A stretch of DNA of 64,000 nucleotides from Desulfocapsa sp. (GCA_030145625.1 JAQYVF010000013.1:1-64000), one strand, 5' to 3'; shown: positions 1-10,831, counted from the first letter of the stretch. Made by a program: numbers and translations. Notes: generated from the sequence alone by a model not told the origin.

Positions 1-404
1 CAAATCCCACTCATATCGTCACAACCGCATAACTCATTACAGCCTCCACAGAACTAGTCACCCTACCCATCCTCCTAACAAACCAAGTAACTCAACCAGC
101 AAAAGCTGAACCACAACATCTTATTGAAAAGTCAGAATGATAGAGAAAAACCCATGCTGTCCATTACATTATCATGTGATTTTTTCGGAGAAAAACCAGG
201 TCAATCAATTTTCACCAAAGAACATCGACATAGTAAGCTCAAAAAACTTAAACCGTGATTGATTATTACTGTAAATGCCATAGTGCATTATTTCATTAAA
301 ATCGGGATGAATTCGATAATTTTACCTGTTTACATCCTCTGCTCAACCCTCTATAATCCAATATCCACATGACGTCCTATGCAAAAAATACCATAAGGAA
401 AACA
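1..404. other. intergenic / upstream of galE
   Basis: No convincing gene, RNA or repeat is seen here. The stretch is AT-rich and ends in the leader of galE. A short in-frame extension of galE could begin at 369, but the better Shine-Dalgarno (AAGGA) lies just ahead of 405. Confidence 0.5.
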
Positions 405-1379
405 ATGAATATTCTTATCTGCGGTGGGGCCGGGTATATCGGCGCCCATATGGCGAAGATGCTTGCCGCTCACGGGCACAGCATCACAGTATTTGACAAC
501 CTCTCCACTGGGCACCTGGAAGCCGTAAAGTGGGGGGCATTTGTCCAGGGAGACCTGTTGAACAGAGATGACCTGCAGGGGGTGTTTCGTAGCAACCGTT
601 TTGATGCGGTGATGCATTTTTCCGCCAAATCTCTCGTTGGCGAGTCCATGGCCAATCCCGGTCTGTACTACAGCAATAACGTATCCGGAACCATCAATCT
701 ACTCAACACCATGATGGAACACGAAGTGGACAAATTCGTTTTTTCTTCATCAGCCGCCACCTTCGGCACACCCGTTACTGAATTTATCGACGAAACCCAT
801 CCACAAGTCCCCATTAATCCCTATGGAGAGACGAAACTGATGGTGGAAAAGATATTACGTGATTTCGATCAGGCCCATGGACTCTCTTCCGTCAGCCTTC
901 GTTACTTCAATGCAGCCGGAGCTGATCCTGAAGGAGAGATTGGGGAATCACACGATCCGGAATCCCACCTCATCCCCAATGTCCTGAAGTCCATCCTGAC
1001 TAACAATGCCAAACTCAAGGTCTTTGGAGATGACTACGAAACAAAGGACGGAACCTGCGTTCGAGATTACATCCATATCAACGACCTCTGCACCGCTCAC
1101 TTACAAGCCATTGAGTACATGAGTACAAACAAGGGTGCCTCAGGTTTTAACCTGGGAAACGGCACTGGTTTTTCTATTTTTGAAATCATTGGAGCTGCTG
1201 AAAAAGTGGCGGGTAAAAAAATTCCTTATGATGTCGAAGAGCGAAGAGCTGGTGACCCAGCACTTCTGGTTGCCAACAGCGACCTCATAAAGAAATCCTT
1301 TGGCTGGACTCCTCAATTCACATCAATTGACTCAATCATAGAAACGGCTTGGCGTTGGCACAAAGATCAAAAGTTTTAA
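405..1379 (+). CDS. galE: UDP-glucose 4-epimerase
   Basis: Interconverts UDP-glucose and UDP-galactose for surface polysaccharide. The 324-residue product is the usual GalE length. It opens with the NAD-binding GGAGYIG motif (residues 7-13) and has the short-chain dehydrogenase YxxxK pair at Y140 and K144 (YGETK), preceded by an SSAA serine stretch and followed by RYFNAAGAD. The start at 405 is chosen because AAGGA sits six bases before it; an upstream ATG at 369 would add twelve residues unlike the family. The next gene downstream, on the other strand, is a broken nucleotide-sugar dehydrogenase, so this looks like the edge of a polysaccharide region. Confidence 0.95.
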   Translation: MNILICGGAGYIGAHMAKMLAAHGHSITVFDNLSTGHLEAVKWGAFVQGDLLNRDDLQGVFRSNRFDAVMHFSAKSLVGESMANPGLYYSNNVSGTINLLNTMMEHEVDKFVFSSSAATFGTPVTEFIDETHPQVPINPYGETKLMVEKILRDFDQAHGLSSVSLRYFNAAGADPEGEIGESHDPESHLIPNVLKSILTNNAKLKVFGDDYETKDGTCVRDYIHINDLCTAHLQAIEYMSTNKGASGFNLGNGTGFSIFEIIGAAEKVAGKKIPYDVEERRAGDPALLVANSDLIKKSFGWTPQFTSIDSIIETAWRWHKDQKF

Positions 1380-1555
1380 GCCAGATTGAAGGCTGAGGGG
1401 GAATACCACTGACAACCTTCAATTTCTGGTCCCCAAATAATCCCCCCCCTAACTAACAAAAACATAACAACCTGATTCTAAAAATTTTTTTTTGTTAGTC
1501 TTAAAATTTGACCCGCGTGCCGGGTGGTACGTTGATCACCACTTATTTTTAGATT

Positions 1556-1603
1556 ATTGCGATAAAGTCATTCCAGCGTAGGCGGGAATGACTTTATCGC
1601 AAT
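1556..1603. repeat. 19-bp perfect inverted repeat between galE and the broken dehydrogenase
   Basis: The arms at 1556-1574 and 1585-1603 are exact reverse complements over 19 bases with a 10-base loop. The centre (GTCATTCC, loop, GGAATGAC) resembles a widespread class of short intergenic palindromes, and a diverged half copy may lie near 49062. It lacks a T-tract, so it is not a typical intrinsic terminator, though it sits between two convergent genes. The rest of 1380-1707 shows nothing recognisable. Confidence 0.6.
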
Positions 1604-1707
1604 GGAATAATTTGTGAATAGTAAAATATTGCCTGGGTTAATTCCTGTTTAGCTGAGCTTGAATGGTAATCACAAACAATTTCAGATATCCCTTTTTCAA
1701 AATATCG

Positions 1708-2998
1708 TTACGCCATAAAAACTTTTTTATCCGGGTCAGGCAATCCGGCGAACACGTTTCTGGTATCGACAATCAATTTTGCGTGTTTGAGGATATAGGA
1801 GTAATCGTAATAGCTATGGTCGGTGGCAACCAGAACGCAATCTGCAGCCAGCAGGCTTTCAGTAGTTATCGGGGTACTGAATTATACTTTCGCGTGGCCT
1901 GCAACACAGGGATATGCTGGTCATTGTACGCAAGCTCCGCCCCCTTTTCACTGAGCAGCTCCATTAACTTATAGGATGGTGACTCCCTGTCGTCATCCAC
2001 ATCCTTTTTGTAGGCAGCACCAAGAATCAATGCCTTTGCCCCTTTCAAAGATTTACCCTGTTCATACAGCGCCTCCATGACGCGCTGTATTACAAAATAG
2101 GGCAGAGGTATTGATCTCTCCTGCCAACTCGATGAACCTGGTGGGCACATCATACTCTCTGGCCTTGGAGGTAAGGTAAAAGGGGTCGATGGGAATGCAA
2201 TGCCCCCCAAGTCCCGGGCCGGGATAAAAAGTCATATAACCGAAGGGCTTGGTGCCGGCAGCTGCAATGACCTCCCACACATCAATGCCCATACGCAAAC
2301 AAAGGGTTTTCAACTCATTGACCAGGGCAATATTGACGCTGCGAAAAATGTTTTCCAGCAGCTTACTCATCTCCGCGACTTCAGTGGAAGAGACAGGCAC
2401 CACTTGCTCCACAGCAATTTGGTAAAAACCTGCTGCCAGCTCGGATGACAGAATATCCACACCACCCACCACCTTGGGAATTGTTGCAGTACTAAAATCG
2501 GGATTCCCGGGGTCTTCACGCTCCGGTGAGAAGGCAAGTGCAAAATCCTTTCCCACCCGCAGACCGTTTTTTTCAAGAATCGGCAAGAGCACCTCGGTGG
2601 TCGTTCCCGGGTAGGTCGTACTCTCCAGAACTATCAATTGTCCCGGCCGTAGCAACCACAAATTTCAGATCCGGCTCTCTTGTGCTGGTTAGAGGAGTGG
2701 GGACACAGATAACAAACACATCAGAATGCTGCAGTCTTCCAAAGTCCGTAGTTGCCTGAAAGCTCCCCTGTTCAACAAAGACCGAGAGTTCTTCATTGCC
2801 GATGTGCTTGATGTAGCTTTCTCCTCTGCCAAGCTTTTCCACCTTTTCCGAATCAAGATCAAAACCTGTGACCCTGATCCCTTTGCGCAGAAAAGAAAGA
2901 CTCAGAGGCAAGCCCACATATCCAAGACCGATAACACCTGCAACCACTGTTTTTTGTTGGATCTTTTCTCTGAGAGGATCCAGTGTATTGACTGACAT
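1708..2998 (-). pseudogene. nucleotide-sugar dehydrogenase remnant (UDP-ManNAc/UDP-GlcNAc dehydrogenase type), frameshifted
   Basis: Four collinear fragments of one dehydrogenase lie in three frames. The N-terminal Rossmann part is at 2998-2650 (GLGYVGLPL, then FVICVPTPL). The middle at about 2650-2110 carries [11 protein letters not shown] and the catalytic-type [17 protein letters not shown]-terminal part at about 2110-1870 has LILGAAYKKDVDDDRESP. A last piece reaching a stop at 1708 has DCVLVATDHSYYDY. Breaks lie near 2650 (sequence also missing), 2108 and 1870. An intact member would make a UDP-hexosaminuronic acid precursor for capsule or LPS. The N-terminal part still has an ATG but no full product can form. 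Three independent indels argue for old decay rather than a sequencing error. Confidence 0.85.
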
Positions 2999-3124
2999 AA
3001 TTAACAGTTATCCATTTTAAAAATTTCTTAAGATTTCAACTCATTCCGCAAAGAACATAAAGAATGTACCACTTTTCACCCTAAATTATCAAAAAAATCC
3101 TGTTTCTCATTCAAATAACCAGGC

Positions 3125-3164
3125 ACAAAAAAACCCTGCCGACCTCAAGTCGACAGGGTTTTTT
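3125..3164 (-). terminator. intrinsic terminator after glnA
   Basis: A GC-rich stem (AAACCCTG...CAGGGTTT with an inner CGAC/GTCG part) is flanked by an A-tract on one side and a T-tract on the other, so it can work in both directions. It starts 36 bases past the glnA stop codon. Confidence 0.8.
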
Positions 3165-3199
3165 ACAAGACACTACGTTTCCTCTTTAGAGGCAATCAA

Positions 3200-4528
3200 C
3201 TAGTAGATATCGAGATACTCATCAAGCTCCCAATCGGTAACTGCAGTACGGTAGCTATCCCACTCAGCCTCTTTGGCCTCAATATACTTCTCAAAGATAT
3301 GAGGTCCCAAGGTATCTTTAGCAATGGAGCTAACCTTGAGCTCCTCAATGGCCTCTTGCAGATTGCCGGGCATCACGCGAATACCTACATCATCCATCTC
3401 TTGGGCGGACATTTTAAAAATATCCTTATCCACGGAAGGAGGCGGAGTCAGTTTATTTCTCACTCCGTCAAGACCAGAGTTCAACATCATGGCCAGAGCC
3501 AGATAGGGGTTGCAGGTTGGATCCGGGCAGCGGATCTCTGTACGGGTACCAAGCCCGCGGGAAGCAGGAATACGAACCAAAGCAGAACGGTTGGATGCTG
3601 ACCATGCCGCATACACAGGTGCCTCGTAACCGGGAACCAGCCGTTTGTAAGAATTCACCAGTGGGTTAGTCACAGCTGCAAAACCACGGGCGTTCTTCAA
3701 CGCACCGGCAATATATTGATGAGCGACCTCTGAGAGTTGAAGTGGTCCATTTTCATCAAAAAAGGCGTTGGTGCCGTCAACATTAAACAGTGACTGGTTG
3801 GTATGCATTCCGGAACCATTGATACCAAAGATCGGCTTGGGCATAAAGGTAGCATGCAAACCATAACGAGCAGCAATAGACTTCACCACCCATTTAAAAG
3901 TAATGGTATTGTCTGCTGCCGTCAGGGCATCGGCATACTTGAAATTGATCTCATGCTGCCCCTCGGCAACCTCATGATGAGAGGCCTCAATCTCAAATCC
4001 CATCTCTTCCAGGGTCTCAATGATCTCACGACGACAATCATTACCGGTATCCTCAGGATCAAGACTGAAGTATCCAGCCACATCGTTGGTGACGGTGGTG
4101 GCATTACCATTTTCATCTTTCTCGAAAAGGAAGAACTCGGCCTCAGTACCAACGTTCATGGTGTAACCCATTTCTTTTGCCTCTGCCAGAACCCGCTTCA
4201 GATTATTGCGAGGACATCCGTCAAAAGGAGTCCCATCGGATTTGGCAACATCACAGATAATTCGAGCTGCAGCGACACCATCCCGATTTCTCCAGGGCAG
4301 AACACAAAAAGTGTCATAATCAGGCTTAAGATACATGTCAGATTCATCGATACGGACAAAACCGTCAATGGAAGAACCGTCAAACATCATCATCCCATCC
4401 AGGGCCTTCTCAATTTGACTCCTGGGAATTGCCACGTTTTTCATAAAACCGAAAATATCAACAAACTGGAGGCGGAAAAAATGAATATTTTCCTCCTCAA
4501 TAATTCTCATAATTTCATCTCTGGTCAT
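3200..4528 (-). CDS. glnA: glutamine synthetase, type I (alpha-like)
   Basis: ATP-dependent synthesis of glutamine from glutamate and ammonium, the entry step of nitrogen assimilation. The 442-residue product carries the beta-grasp start (DIFGFMKNVAIP), the FDGSSIDGF loop, the metal-binding EAEFFLF and HHEVAEGQHE motifs, NGSGMHTN, and the ATP-site run ending RIPASRG. The Tyr-containing adenylylation loop of beta-type enzymes is not seen: the equivalent stretch reads DKDIFKMSAQE. With the arginine in GFVRI this points to the alpha class, which is controlled by feedback rather than by GlnE. The start is supported by AAGGAG. It is the last gene of the nitrogen block, with a miniature element between it and glnD. 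Confidence 0.96.
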   Translation of the reverse strand: MTRDEIMRIIEEENIHFFRLQFVDIFGFMKNVAIPRSQIEKALDGMMMFDGSSIDGFVRIDESDMYLKPDYDTFCVLPWRNRDGVAAARIICDVAKSDGTPFDGCPRNNLKRVLAEAKEMGYTMNVGTEAEFFLFEKDENGNATTVTNDVAGYFSLDPEDTGNDCRREIIETLEEMGFEIEASHHEVAEGQHEINFKYADALTAADNTITFKWVVKSIAARYGLHATFMPKPIFGINGSGMHTNQSLFNVDGTNAFFDENGPLQLSEVAHQYIAGALKNARGFAAVTNPLVNSYKRLVPGYEAPVYAAWSASNRSALVRIPASRGLGTRTEIRCPDPTCNPYLALAMMLNSGLDGVRNKLTPPPSVDKDIFKMSAQEMDDVGIRVMPGNLQEAIEELKVSSIAKDTLGPHIFEKYIEAKEAEWDSYRTAVTDWELDEYLDIY

Positions 4529-4634
4529 TTTATGGTCTCCTTACTGAAGTTGAATATACCTCTTCCATCCCCTTCCATCTCCGGTGAATGAAAGAAATTT
4601 CCCGCTATGGGTTTCTCACTGACTACTTACTTAT

Positions 4635-4776
4635 GGCCACCTTGCAAAGTTGCCTTTTTCGCCCAAACTCTTCGTTATGAGGGAAATCTTATCCTCGGAA
4701 TATCAAACATATGCCTGCGGTAATATTTGCCTCATGCCTAGATTTTGAACGAAAATTCTAACTTTTCAAGGTACCC
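4635..4776 (+). mobile_element. miniature hairpin element, family A copy 1 (MITE-like)
   Basis: 142 bp running from GGCCACCTTGC to CAAGGTACCC, with imperfect inverted ends. It is flanked on both sides by TTAT (4631-4634 and 4777-4780), a perfect 4-bp target duplication. Inner arms ATGAGGGAAAT and ATTTGCCTCAT also pair. It lies between glnD and glnA, so a glnD-glnA readthrough transcript would carry it as a hairpin. It encodes no protein. Confidence 0.85.
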
Positions 4777-4875
4777 TTATTACGATAGGTGAGCAGACAA
4801 ATCCACAAACACCTATCCCTTACCATTTTGCGAACATAAATAAAATAAAATTTATTCACAAAATTGTAATTTTAA

Positions 4876-7446
4876 TCAAACCTCGTCATCTATCCCATAA
4901 AGAATTCCCTCTCTCAATTCTTCAATAAATGACGTATCAACCACCTTTTTCCCCTGACTGTCCAACACATAAAAAACATCAATAAGCTGCTCAACCTCTG
5001 TGGCTATATAGGCACGATAGATATCAATCCCGAAATCAGCCAATGTCTGTGTGATATGATACAGTTGTCCGGGACTATCGCTGGAATAGATCTCGACAAC
5101 CGTATAATGATCCGAGGCCTCATTATCGACCACCACTCGGGTCTCGCCAATACCGGTTGGGCGTTTTCGCCGAGCAAGACCGGAAGAGAGCTTTTTGTAA
5201 AGCCTGTGCCCGAGCCCCAATCGATGGTTCAAGGCCAGGTTCAAATCAGCATTGAGGGCCTGCCAATCCTTTTCCCCAAAAGAGACACCCACCTCCGGAC
5301 GCACATCAAGGACATCTACAACGCTGCTGTTTTTCCAGGTAAAAATCTGGGCATTAAGCACTGAAAGATTATGCAGGGTAAGAACTCCGCAGATCTTGGC
5401 CAGCAACCCTCTTTGATCCCGACACATGATCAAAAGCGACCACTGCGTCTGCAAATCACGAGGCAAAACAAGGGCTTTTTGCTGCAGCACGTTAAAATTA
5501 TCACGATGCACCCGGACATGGCCGGCAACAGCGCCAGGAGTAAAGCTCAAGAGATAATCAGCAGGAAGATCATCTACACAAACGCGAACACCTTTTTCTG
5601 CAATAAGCAGTGAGCCAACCTGTCCCCGCAGCCAATCCACGCCCTGATCCACCTGACTGACGACATTTCCCGTCTCCGCCAGCTGGAGATAAGGCAATAC
5701 CTTTAGATACATCTCAAACAAAAGCGTAGCCTTCCAATCACTCCAGGCAGAAGGACCGGTGGCCCGGGAATCGGCAACAGCTATCAGGTAAAGCATGGCC
5801 AGACGATCAACATCAGCGATTTCTTCAGCACAACGTCTGATAAAGAGTTCATCATTCAGATCTCGCCGCAGGGCATTTTCCGGAACAAAGAGGTGATACC
5901 GAATGACAAACTGCAGGCAGGCACATTCCGACTCATTAAGCCCAAGCCTGCGACCCACCTCCCCCACAGATTCGGCACCTATTGTGGAATGATCCCCCCC
6001 TCTGCCCTTACCGATATCATGCAGCAAAGCCGCTAGATAAAGGACATGAGGTGTGGCTATGGTTTGAAAAATCGATTCCTCTTCGCTTGCCACAAGGCGA
6101 AGCTCAGCAACGGTCTGCAGAAGATGCCTGTCCACTGTGTAGATATGATACACATCATGCTGAGCCAAGGACTCTATGCGCTCAAACTCTGGGATATAGG
6201 CAGAAAGCAGACCAGTCTCAAGCATCACTTCCAATACCGTCAGTACCTCTTTTCCTTTTTCGAGGATCTCGAAAAAAGGTTTGGCCATCCTGGCTGACAA
6301 ACGCACCTTTTCGGTGACCAGACCAAGATTCCCTCCAATCATTTTTCTGGTTCGATGATGAAGAGGCAATCCATATTTGGCCGATGCCAGGAAGGTACGC
6401 ATCAGAAGATACGGCCTGGAGTTCAATTCCTTCTGCGATACAGTGAGGTGAATCCGATTATTGCGTGCCTCTATCCCTTTTTCAACGACCAGACTCTCTT
6501 CGTGCCGCCCCTCTCTGCTAGCCTTATCAAGTACATCATCAACATGATCAAAAAAGAGGTCCGTCGCCACTGCTATTCCCTGCAAGTGACCATACAGATC
6601 CCGCATAAAATGCTCAACACCAAGAACCCCTTTTTCAGAACGGTAGCCAAAGGCAGCTGCCACTTCCTCCTGCTGTTCGAAATAGAGCTGATCGTTTTTT
6701 CTACCACTTATATAATGGAGACGATTTCGAACTCTGGTGAGCATATTCCAGGAATCAAGAAAATCAGTTTTTTCCTTATCAAGAAGAACCCCTGCATCAG
6801 CTATGGCCTCAAGCCCGGACAAACCAAAGACAACCATAGCCGTCCAGAGCATGGCCTGAACATCACGCATACCGCCTTTGCTCTCTTTAATATTAGGCTC
6901 AAGCAGGTAGCTGTGACTCCCAAAACGTTTTCGCCTTTCCTGCCGAAAAGACTTCATGGTCTGTACAAATTCGTCCCGAGCACCTTCGATAAACTCTTTG
7001 CGGTAGAGACTGAGCAGATTCTCGTAAAGGGCGCGGGAGCCGACAAGCAGGCGACTGTCCAGCATGGCCACCTGGAAAAAAAAATCATCCTTTGCATGGA
7101 TCAGGCATTCCTCGACAGTACGAACCCCATGACCAACATCAAGGCCTGTATCCCAGAGGGGATAAAGCACAGCGTTAGCCACCTTTTCCACCTCCTCTTT
7201 TGCCTCCGGACGATAGAGGATCAAGAGATCAACATCGGAAAAGGGGAACAGCTCGCTACGACCGTAGCCGCCAAGGGCGACCAAAGCAAACGAGTCGACA
7301 GTATCTTCACCTGCCATCGCATTAAAATGCTCGGTGATAAATTCGTCTACCAGGCGGCTCTGTTCCGAAAGAAGGGCCTGACCACTCAGCCCCTTCTTCC
7401 ACAACTCTTCAAGAGACTCTCGCTGTGCGCGTAATTTTGAGGACAT
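4876..7446 (-). CDS. glnD: [protein-PII] uridylyltransferase / uridylyl-removing enzyme
   Basis: Adds or removes UMP on the PII protein in response to glutamine. The 856-residue product has the expected order: a nucleotidyltransferase domain (GGYGRSELFPFSDVDLL near residue 60), a PII-UTase linker region, an HD phosphohydrolase domain (LAALLHDIGKGRGGDHS near residue 475) and two C-terminal ACT domains, the second ending in IDVFYVLDSQG. Its substrate gene glnB lies just upstream on the same strand. No strong Shine-Dalgarno precedes the ATG, and a miniature element ends 32 bases upstream, so translation or transcription here may depend on that structure (inference). Confidence 0.95.
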   Translation of the reverse strand: MSSKLRAQRESLEELWKKGLSGQALLSEQSRLVDEFITEHFNAMAGEDTVDSFALVALGGYGRSELFPFSDVDLLILYRPEAKEEVEKVANAVLYPLWDTGLDVGHGVRTVEECLIHAKDDFFFQVAMLDSRLLVGSRALYENLLSLYRKEFIEGARDEFVQTMKSFRQERRKRFGSHSYLLEPNIKESKGGMRDVQAMLWTAMVVFGLSGLEAIADAGVLLDKEKTDFLDSWNMLTRVRNRLHYISGRKNDQLYFEQQEEVAAAFGYRSEKGVLGVEHFMRDLYGHLQGIAVATDLFFDHVDDVLDKASREGRHEESLVVEKGIEARNNRIHLTVSQKELNSRPYLLMRTFLASAKYGLPLHHRTRKMIGGNLGLVTEKVRLSARMAKPFFEILEKGKEVLTVLEVMLETGLLSAYIPEFERIESLAQHDVYHIYTVDRHLLQTVAELRLVASEEESIFQTIATPHVLYLAALLHDIGKGRGGDHSTIGAESVGEVGRRLGLNESECACLQFVIRYHLFVPENALRRDLNDELFIRRCAEEIADVDRLAMLYLIAVADSRATGPSAWSDWKATLLFEMYLKVLPYLQLAETGNVVSQVDQGVDWLRGQVGSLLIAEKGVRVCVDDLPADYLLSFTPGAVAGHVRVHRDNFNVLQQKALVLPRDLQTQWSLLIMCRDQRGLLAKICGVLTLHNLSVLNAQIFTWKNSSVVDVLDVRPEVGVSFGEKDWQALNADLNLALNHRLGLGHRLYKKLSSGLARRKRPTGIGETRVVVDNEASDHYTVVEIYSSDSPGQLYHITQTLADFGIDIYRAYIATEVEQLIDVFYVLDSQGKKVVDTSFIEELREGILYGIDDEV

Positions 7447-7478
7447 AGGAAAAGACGGTTAATAGTTAACAGTTAATA

Positions 7479-7666
7479 GGCCACCTTGCAAAATTGCCTT
7501 TTCGTCCAAACTCTTCGTTATGAAAAAAATTTTATCCTCGGAATATCAAACATATGCACCCCAAGGGCACTTGTACCCGTAGTTAGGGTGATTCCTGCGG
7601 GGCGCCTGTGGTAATTTTTTTTCACGTCTCGATTTTGAACGAAAATTCTAATTTTTCAAGGTACCC
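7479..7666 (+). mobile_element. miniature hairpin element, family A copy 2 (long form)
   Basis: 188 bp with the same two ends as copy 1, flanked by AATA on both sides (7475-7478 and 7667-7670), a perfect 4-bp duplication. About 46 extra bases in the middle are absent from the short forms; a comparable extra segment occurs in copy 5. It lies between glnB and glnD, 32 bp before the glnD start. Confidence 0.85.
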
Positions 7667-7765
7667 AATAGTTGATAGTGAAAAAACAGACTCTCTTCCG
7701 TTTTTTCTGCGGCATTGCCGCCAAATCCTAAACTATCCACTTTCAACTTTCCACTACCAACTGCA

Positions 7766-8143
<378 letters not shown>

Positions 8144-8201
8144 TCATCGACTGCCAGTCGCCACAGGACAGGCCACGATTCAACCGACCTGCCAATTTTT
8201 C

Positions 8202-9419
8202 TTATAAAGTATAACCGACCTCACCATGGGCGGTGACATCCAGACCCTGCGTCTCATCTTCGATATTTACCCGAAGACCAATAGTTACGTCTATCACTTT
8301 CAAAATAACAAAGGTAATCGCCACAGAATAAACAATGGCTGCTCCTGCTCCGATTGCTTGGGTAACAAACTGGCCGGGATTGCCAAAAAAGAGTCCGTTG
8401 GCGCCATCGGGATTAGCAGCTGTAGAGGCAAACAGCCCTGTCGCCAGAGCTCCCCACAACCCTCCGACGCCATGGATGCCAACCACGTCCAGGGAATCAT
8501 CATACCCCAGTTTCCCCTTGGCAAGTACCGCCATATAACAGAGTACACCAGCCACGCCACCCATGACAAGAGCTGAAACAGGGCTGACAAAACCAGCTCC
8601 GGGAGTAATTGCCACCAAACCCGCCAAAGCGCCGGAGGCAGCACCCAGGACGGTTGGTCTTCCCTGCACCTTCCACTCTGCAATAACCCAGGCCAGGAGG
8701 CCAGCTCCGGTTGCCACCTGTGTAGTCATAAGAGCCAGGACAGCTACAGGACCGGCAGACAGTGCTGAACCTGCATTAAAGCCAAACCAGCCAAACCACA
8801 GCAACCCGGCACCCAGGACAGTAATCGGCAGGTTATGGGGATGCATGGCATCACGACCATAGCCTTTCCGTTTTCCCAGCATGAGAGCTGCAACGAGTGC
8901 TGCCGCTCCGGAATTAATGTGAATAACCGTCCCCCCGGCAAAGTCAAGGGCTCCCATTTCACCAAGCCAACCACCCTGTCCCCACACCCAGTGACAGATA
9001 GGAAAATAGACAAAGGTGGACCAGAAAACGATGAAAATCAAATAGGCTCCAAATTTCATGCGCTCAGCAATGGCACCGGTGATGAGGGCAGGAGTAATAA
9101 TGGCAAACATGAGCTGAAAAGCGCAAAAGAGCATATCAGGAATAGTATCTGAATAGGGCCCCGGCTCCAAACCCACGTTCCTCAGACCGGCAAAATCAAG
9201 ATTTCCGACAAAATGGCCGACATCCGGACCAAAGGCCAGGGAATACCCATACAACACCCAGATCACCGAAATCACGCCCAGGCACACAAAACTCTGCATG
9301 GTAGTAGACAGGACATTTTTACTGCGAACCAGGCCGCTGTAAAAAAGGGCCAGACCGGGTGTCATCAGCATTACCATTGCCGTGGCAATGAGCATAAAAG
9401 CGGTATCTCCACTATCCAT
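8202..9419 (-). CDS. amtB: ammonium transporter (first copy, next to glnB)
   Basis: An inner-membrane ammonium channel of 405 residues with eleven predicted membrane helices. Family signatures are GGTVIHINSGAAALVAAL, which carries the first pore histidine, LLWFGWFGFNAGSAL, and DVVGIHGVGGLWG with the second pore histidine. It has no long signal peptide. It is followed by glnB after about 100 bases and preceded by a second amtB, and was probably produced by tandem duplication. PII is expected to block it when nitrogen is plentiful (family knowledge). Confidence 0.95.
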   Translation of the reverse strand: MDSGDTAFMLIATAMVMLMTPGLALFYSGLVRSKNVLSTTMQSFVCLGVISVIWVLYGYSLAFGPDVGHFVGNLDFAGLRNVGLEPGPYSDTIPDMLFCAFQLMFAIITPALITGAIAERMKFGAYLIFIVFWSTFVYFPICHWVWGQGGWLGEMGALDFAGGTVIHINSGAAALVAALMLGKRKGYGRDAMHPHNLPITVLGAGLLWFGWFGFNAGSALSAGPVAVLALMTTQVATGAGLLAWVIAEWKVQGRPTVLGAASGALAGLVAITPGAGFVSPVSALVMGGVAGVLCYMAVLAKGKLGYDDSLDVVGIHGVGGLWGALATGLFASTAANPDGANGLFFGNPGQFVTQAIGAGAAIVYSVAITFVILKVIDVTIGLRVNIEDETQGLDVTAHGEVGYTL

Positions 9420-9610
9420 CTCTCACTCCTCTGAAAAGTTTTTATAGTTAACTTACTTAGGTGAATAGATTGAAGGCCGAAGGAAAAACAACATCCCTTA
9501 AAAGGTAGGGGACTGAATTTTTTTTCGTGGTTTTTTGCGAAAACCATTCTGTCTCCCGGCGGCGTTAAAGAAAAATAAAATCAGTCTCCCTTTCTAACCT
9601 TCAGCCTAAA

Positions 9611-10831
9611 TTAATTATACGCAGTTTCTGTATGCTCGGTGGAATCCAGCCCCACAACCTCAGATTCCTCATCCACTCTAAGCCCCATTGTACTGTGAAT
9701 AATCTTCAACAAAATCCAACTGACAACCAGGGTATACCCTCCGACAACGACAACTCCGAATGCCTGCTTTCCCAGCTGAGCAGCATTGCCGGCCAACAAG
9801 CCATCAACGCCTCCTGGATTCACCGCAGTTGAGGCAAAAATACCGAGACAGAGGGTTCCGATTACACCTCCCACTCCATGGATACCGACAACATCCAGCG
9901 AATCATCAAGCTTCAACCTGCCCTTAAGATTGACAGCACCAAAACAAATCACCCCAGCAAGACCACCAATGATGATCGCCGAATTCGGCCCGACAAATCC
10001 TGCCGCTGGAGTTATTGTCGCAAGCCCCGCAATAGCCCCGGAGGCAGCACCCAGCGTAGTAGCCCTGCCTTGAGTAATCCACTCCATAACCACCCATAAG
10101 AACATCCCTGCCATTCCGGCAAGATGCGTTGCAACAAAGGCAGTGACAGCAACTCCATTTGCCGCCAAGGCAGAACCGCCGTTAAAACCAAACCAGCCAA
10201 ACCAGAGCAGGCCGGTTCCAACAAGAGTCATTGGCAGACTATGGGGCATGAAACTCTGCCTTCCATATCCGCGCCTGGGCCCTATGACCAGCACTGCGGC
10301 AAGCGCTGCTGCTCCGCAAGTCACATGAACCACCAAGCCACCGGCAAAATCATACACACCCATTTTTGCCAACCATCCTCCGGATCCCCATACCCAATGA
10401 CAGACAGGATTATAAACCAGTATGGCCCAAAACAGGGCAAAGACCAGAAAGGGGACAAATCGTACTCGTTCTGCAAAGGCACCGGTAATCAGAGCCGGGG
10501 TAATGATGGCAAACATACACTGGTAGATCATAAAAAGTGTCTGAGGGATGGTTGTGGCGTAATCCGGACTTGGTGCGTTGGAGACACCATTTAGCGCAAA
10601 CCACGACAGATCACCGATAACACCACCGACATCCGGACCAAACGACATGGAATATCCCAGATAAACCCACTCTATTGAAATCAGGGCAATCATAAAAAAG
10701 CTCTGCATGATGGTTCCAAGGACATTCTTTCCTCGAACCATTCCGGCATAAAAAAGGGCGAGCCCCGGTGTCATCAACAACACCAGGCCCGCAGCTGCAA
10801 GAATAAATGCAGTATCCGCACCATTAATCAT
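9611..10831 (-). CDS. amtB: ammonium transporter (second copy)
   Basis: 406 residues, collinear with the neighbouring transporter, with GGLVVHVTCGAAALAAV, LLWFGWFGFNGGSAL and DVVGIHGVGGVIG. The two copies differ throughout, so the duplication is not recent. The 190-bp gap between them contains an imperfect inverted repeat around the GACTGA/TCAGTC arms (about 9511-9590) but no second clear promoter. A sigma-54-like promoter lies about 180 bp upstream of this gene, which suggests induction under nitrogen limitation. Confidence 0.95.
   Translation of the reverse strand: MINGADTAFILAAAGLVLLMTPGLALFYAGMVRGKNVLGTIMQSFFMIALISIEWVYLGYSMSFGPDVGGVIGDLSWFALNGVSNAPSPDYATTIPQTLFMIYQCMFAIITPALITGAFAERVRFVPFLVFALFWAILVYNPVCHWVWGSGGWLAKMGVYDFAGGLVVHVTCGAAALAAVLVIGPRRGYGRQSFMPHSLPMTLVGTGLLWFGWFGFNGGSALAANGVAVTAFVATHLAGMAGMFLWVVMEWITQGRATTLGAASGAIAGLATITPAAGFVGPNSAIIIGGLAGVICFGAVNLKGRLKLDDSLDVVGIHGVGGVIGTLCLGIFASTAVNPGGVDGLLAGNAAQLGKQAFGVVVVGGYTLVVSWILLKIIHSTMGLRVDEESEVVGLDSTEHTETAYN

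Noticed and set aside
3803..4591. 262-codon open frame antisense to glnA
   Set aside because: Shadow of a well-supported glutamine synthetase gene; no ribosome-binding site or motif.
6355..7434. 359-codon plus-strand open frame antisense to glnD
   Set aside because: glnD is full length with all domains; the antisense product has no family features.
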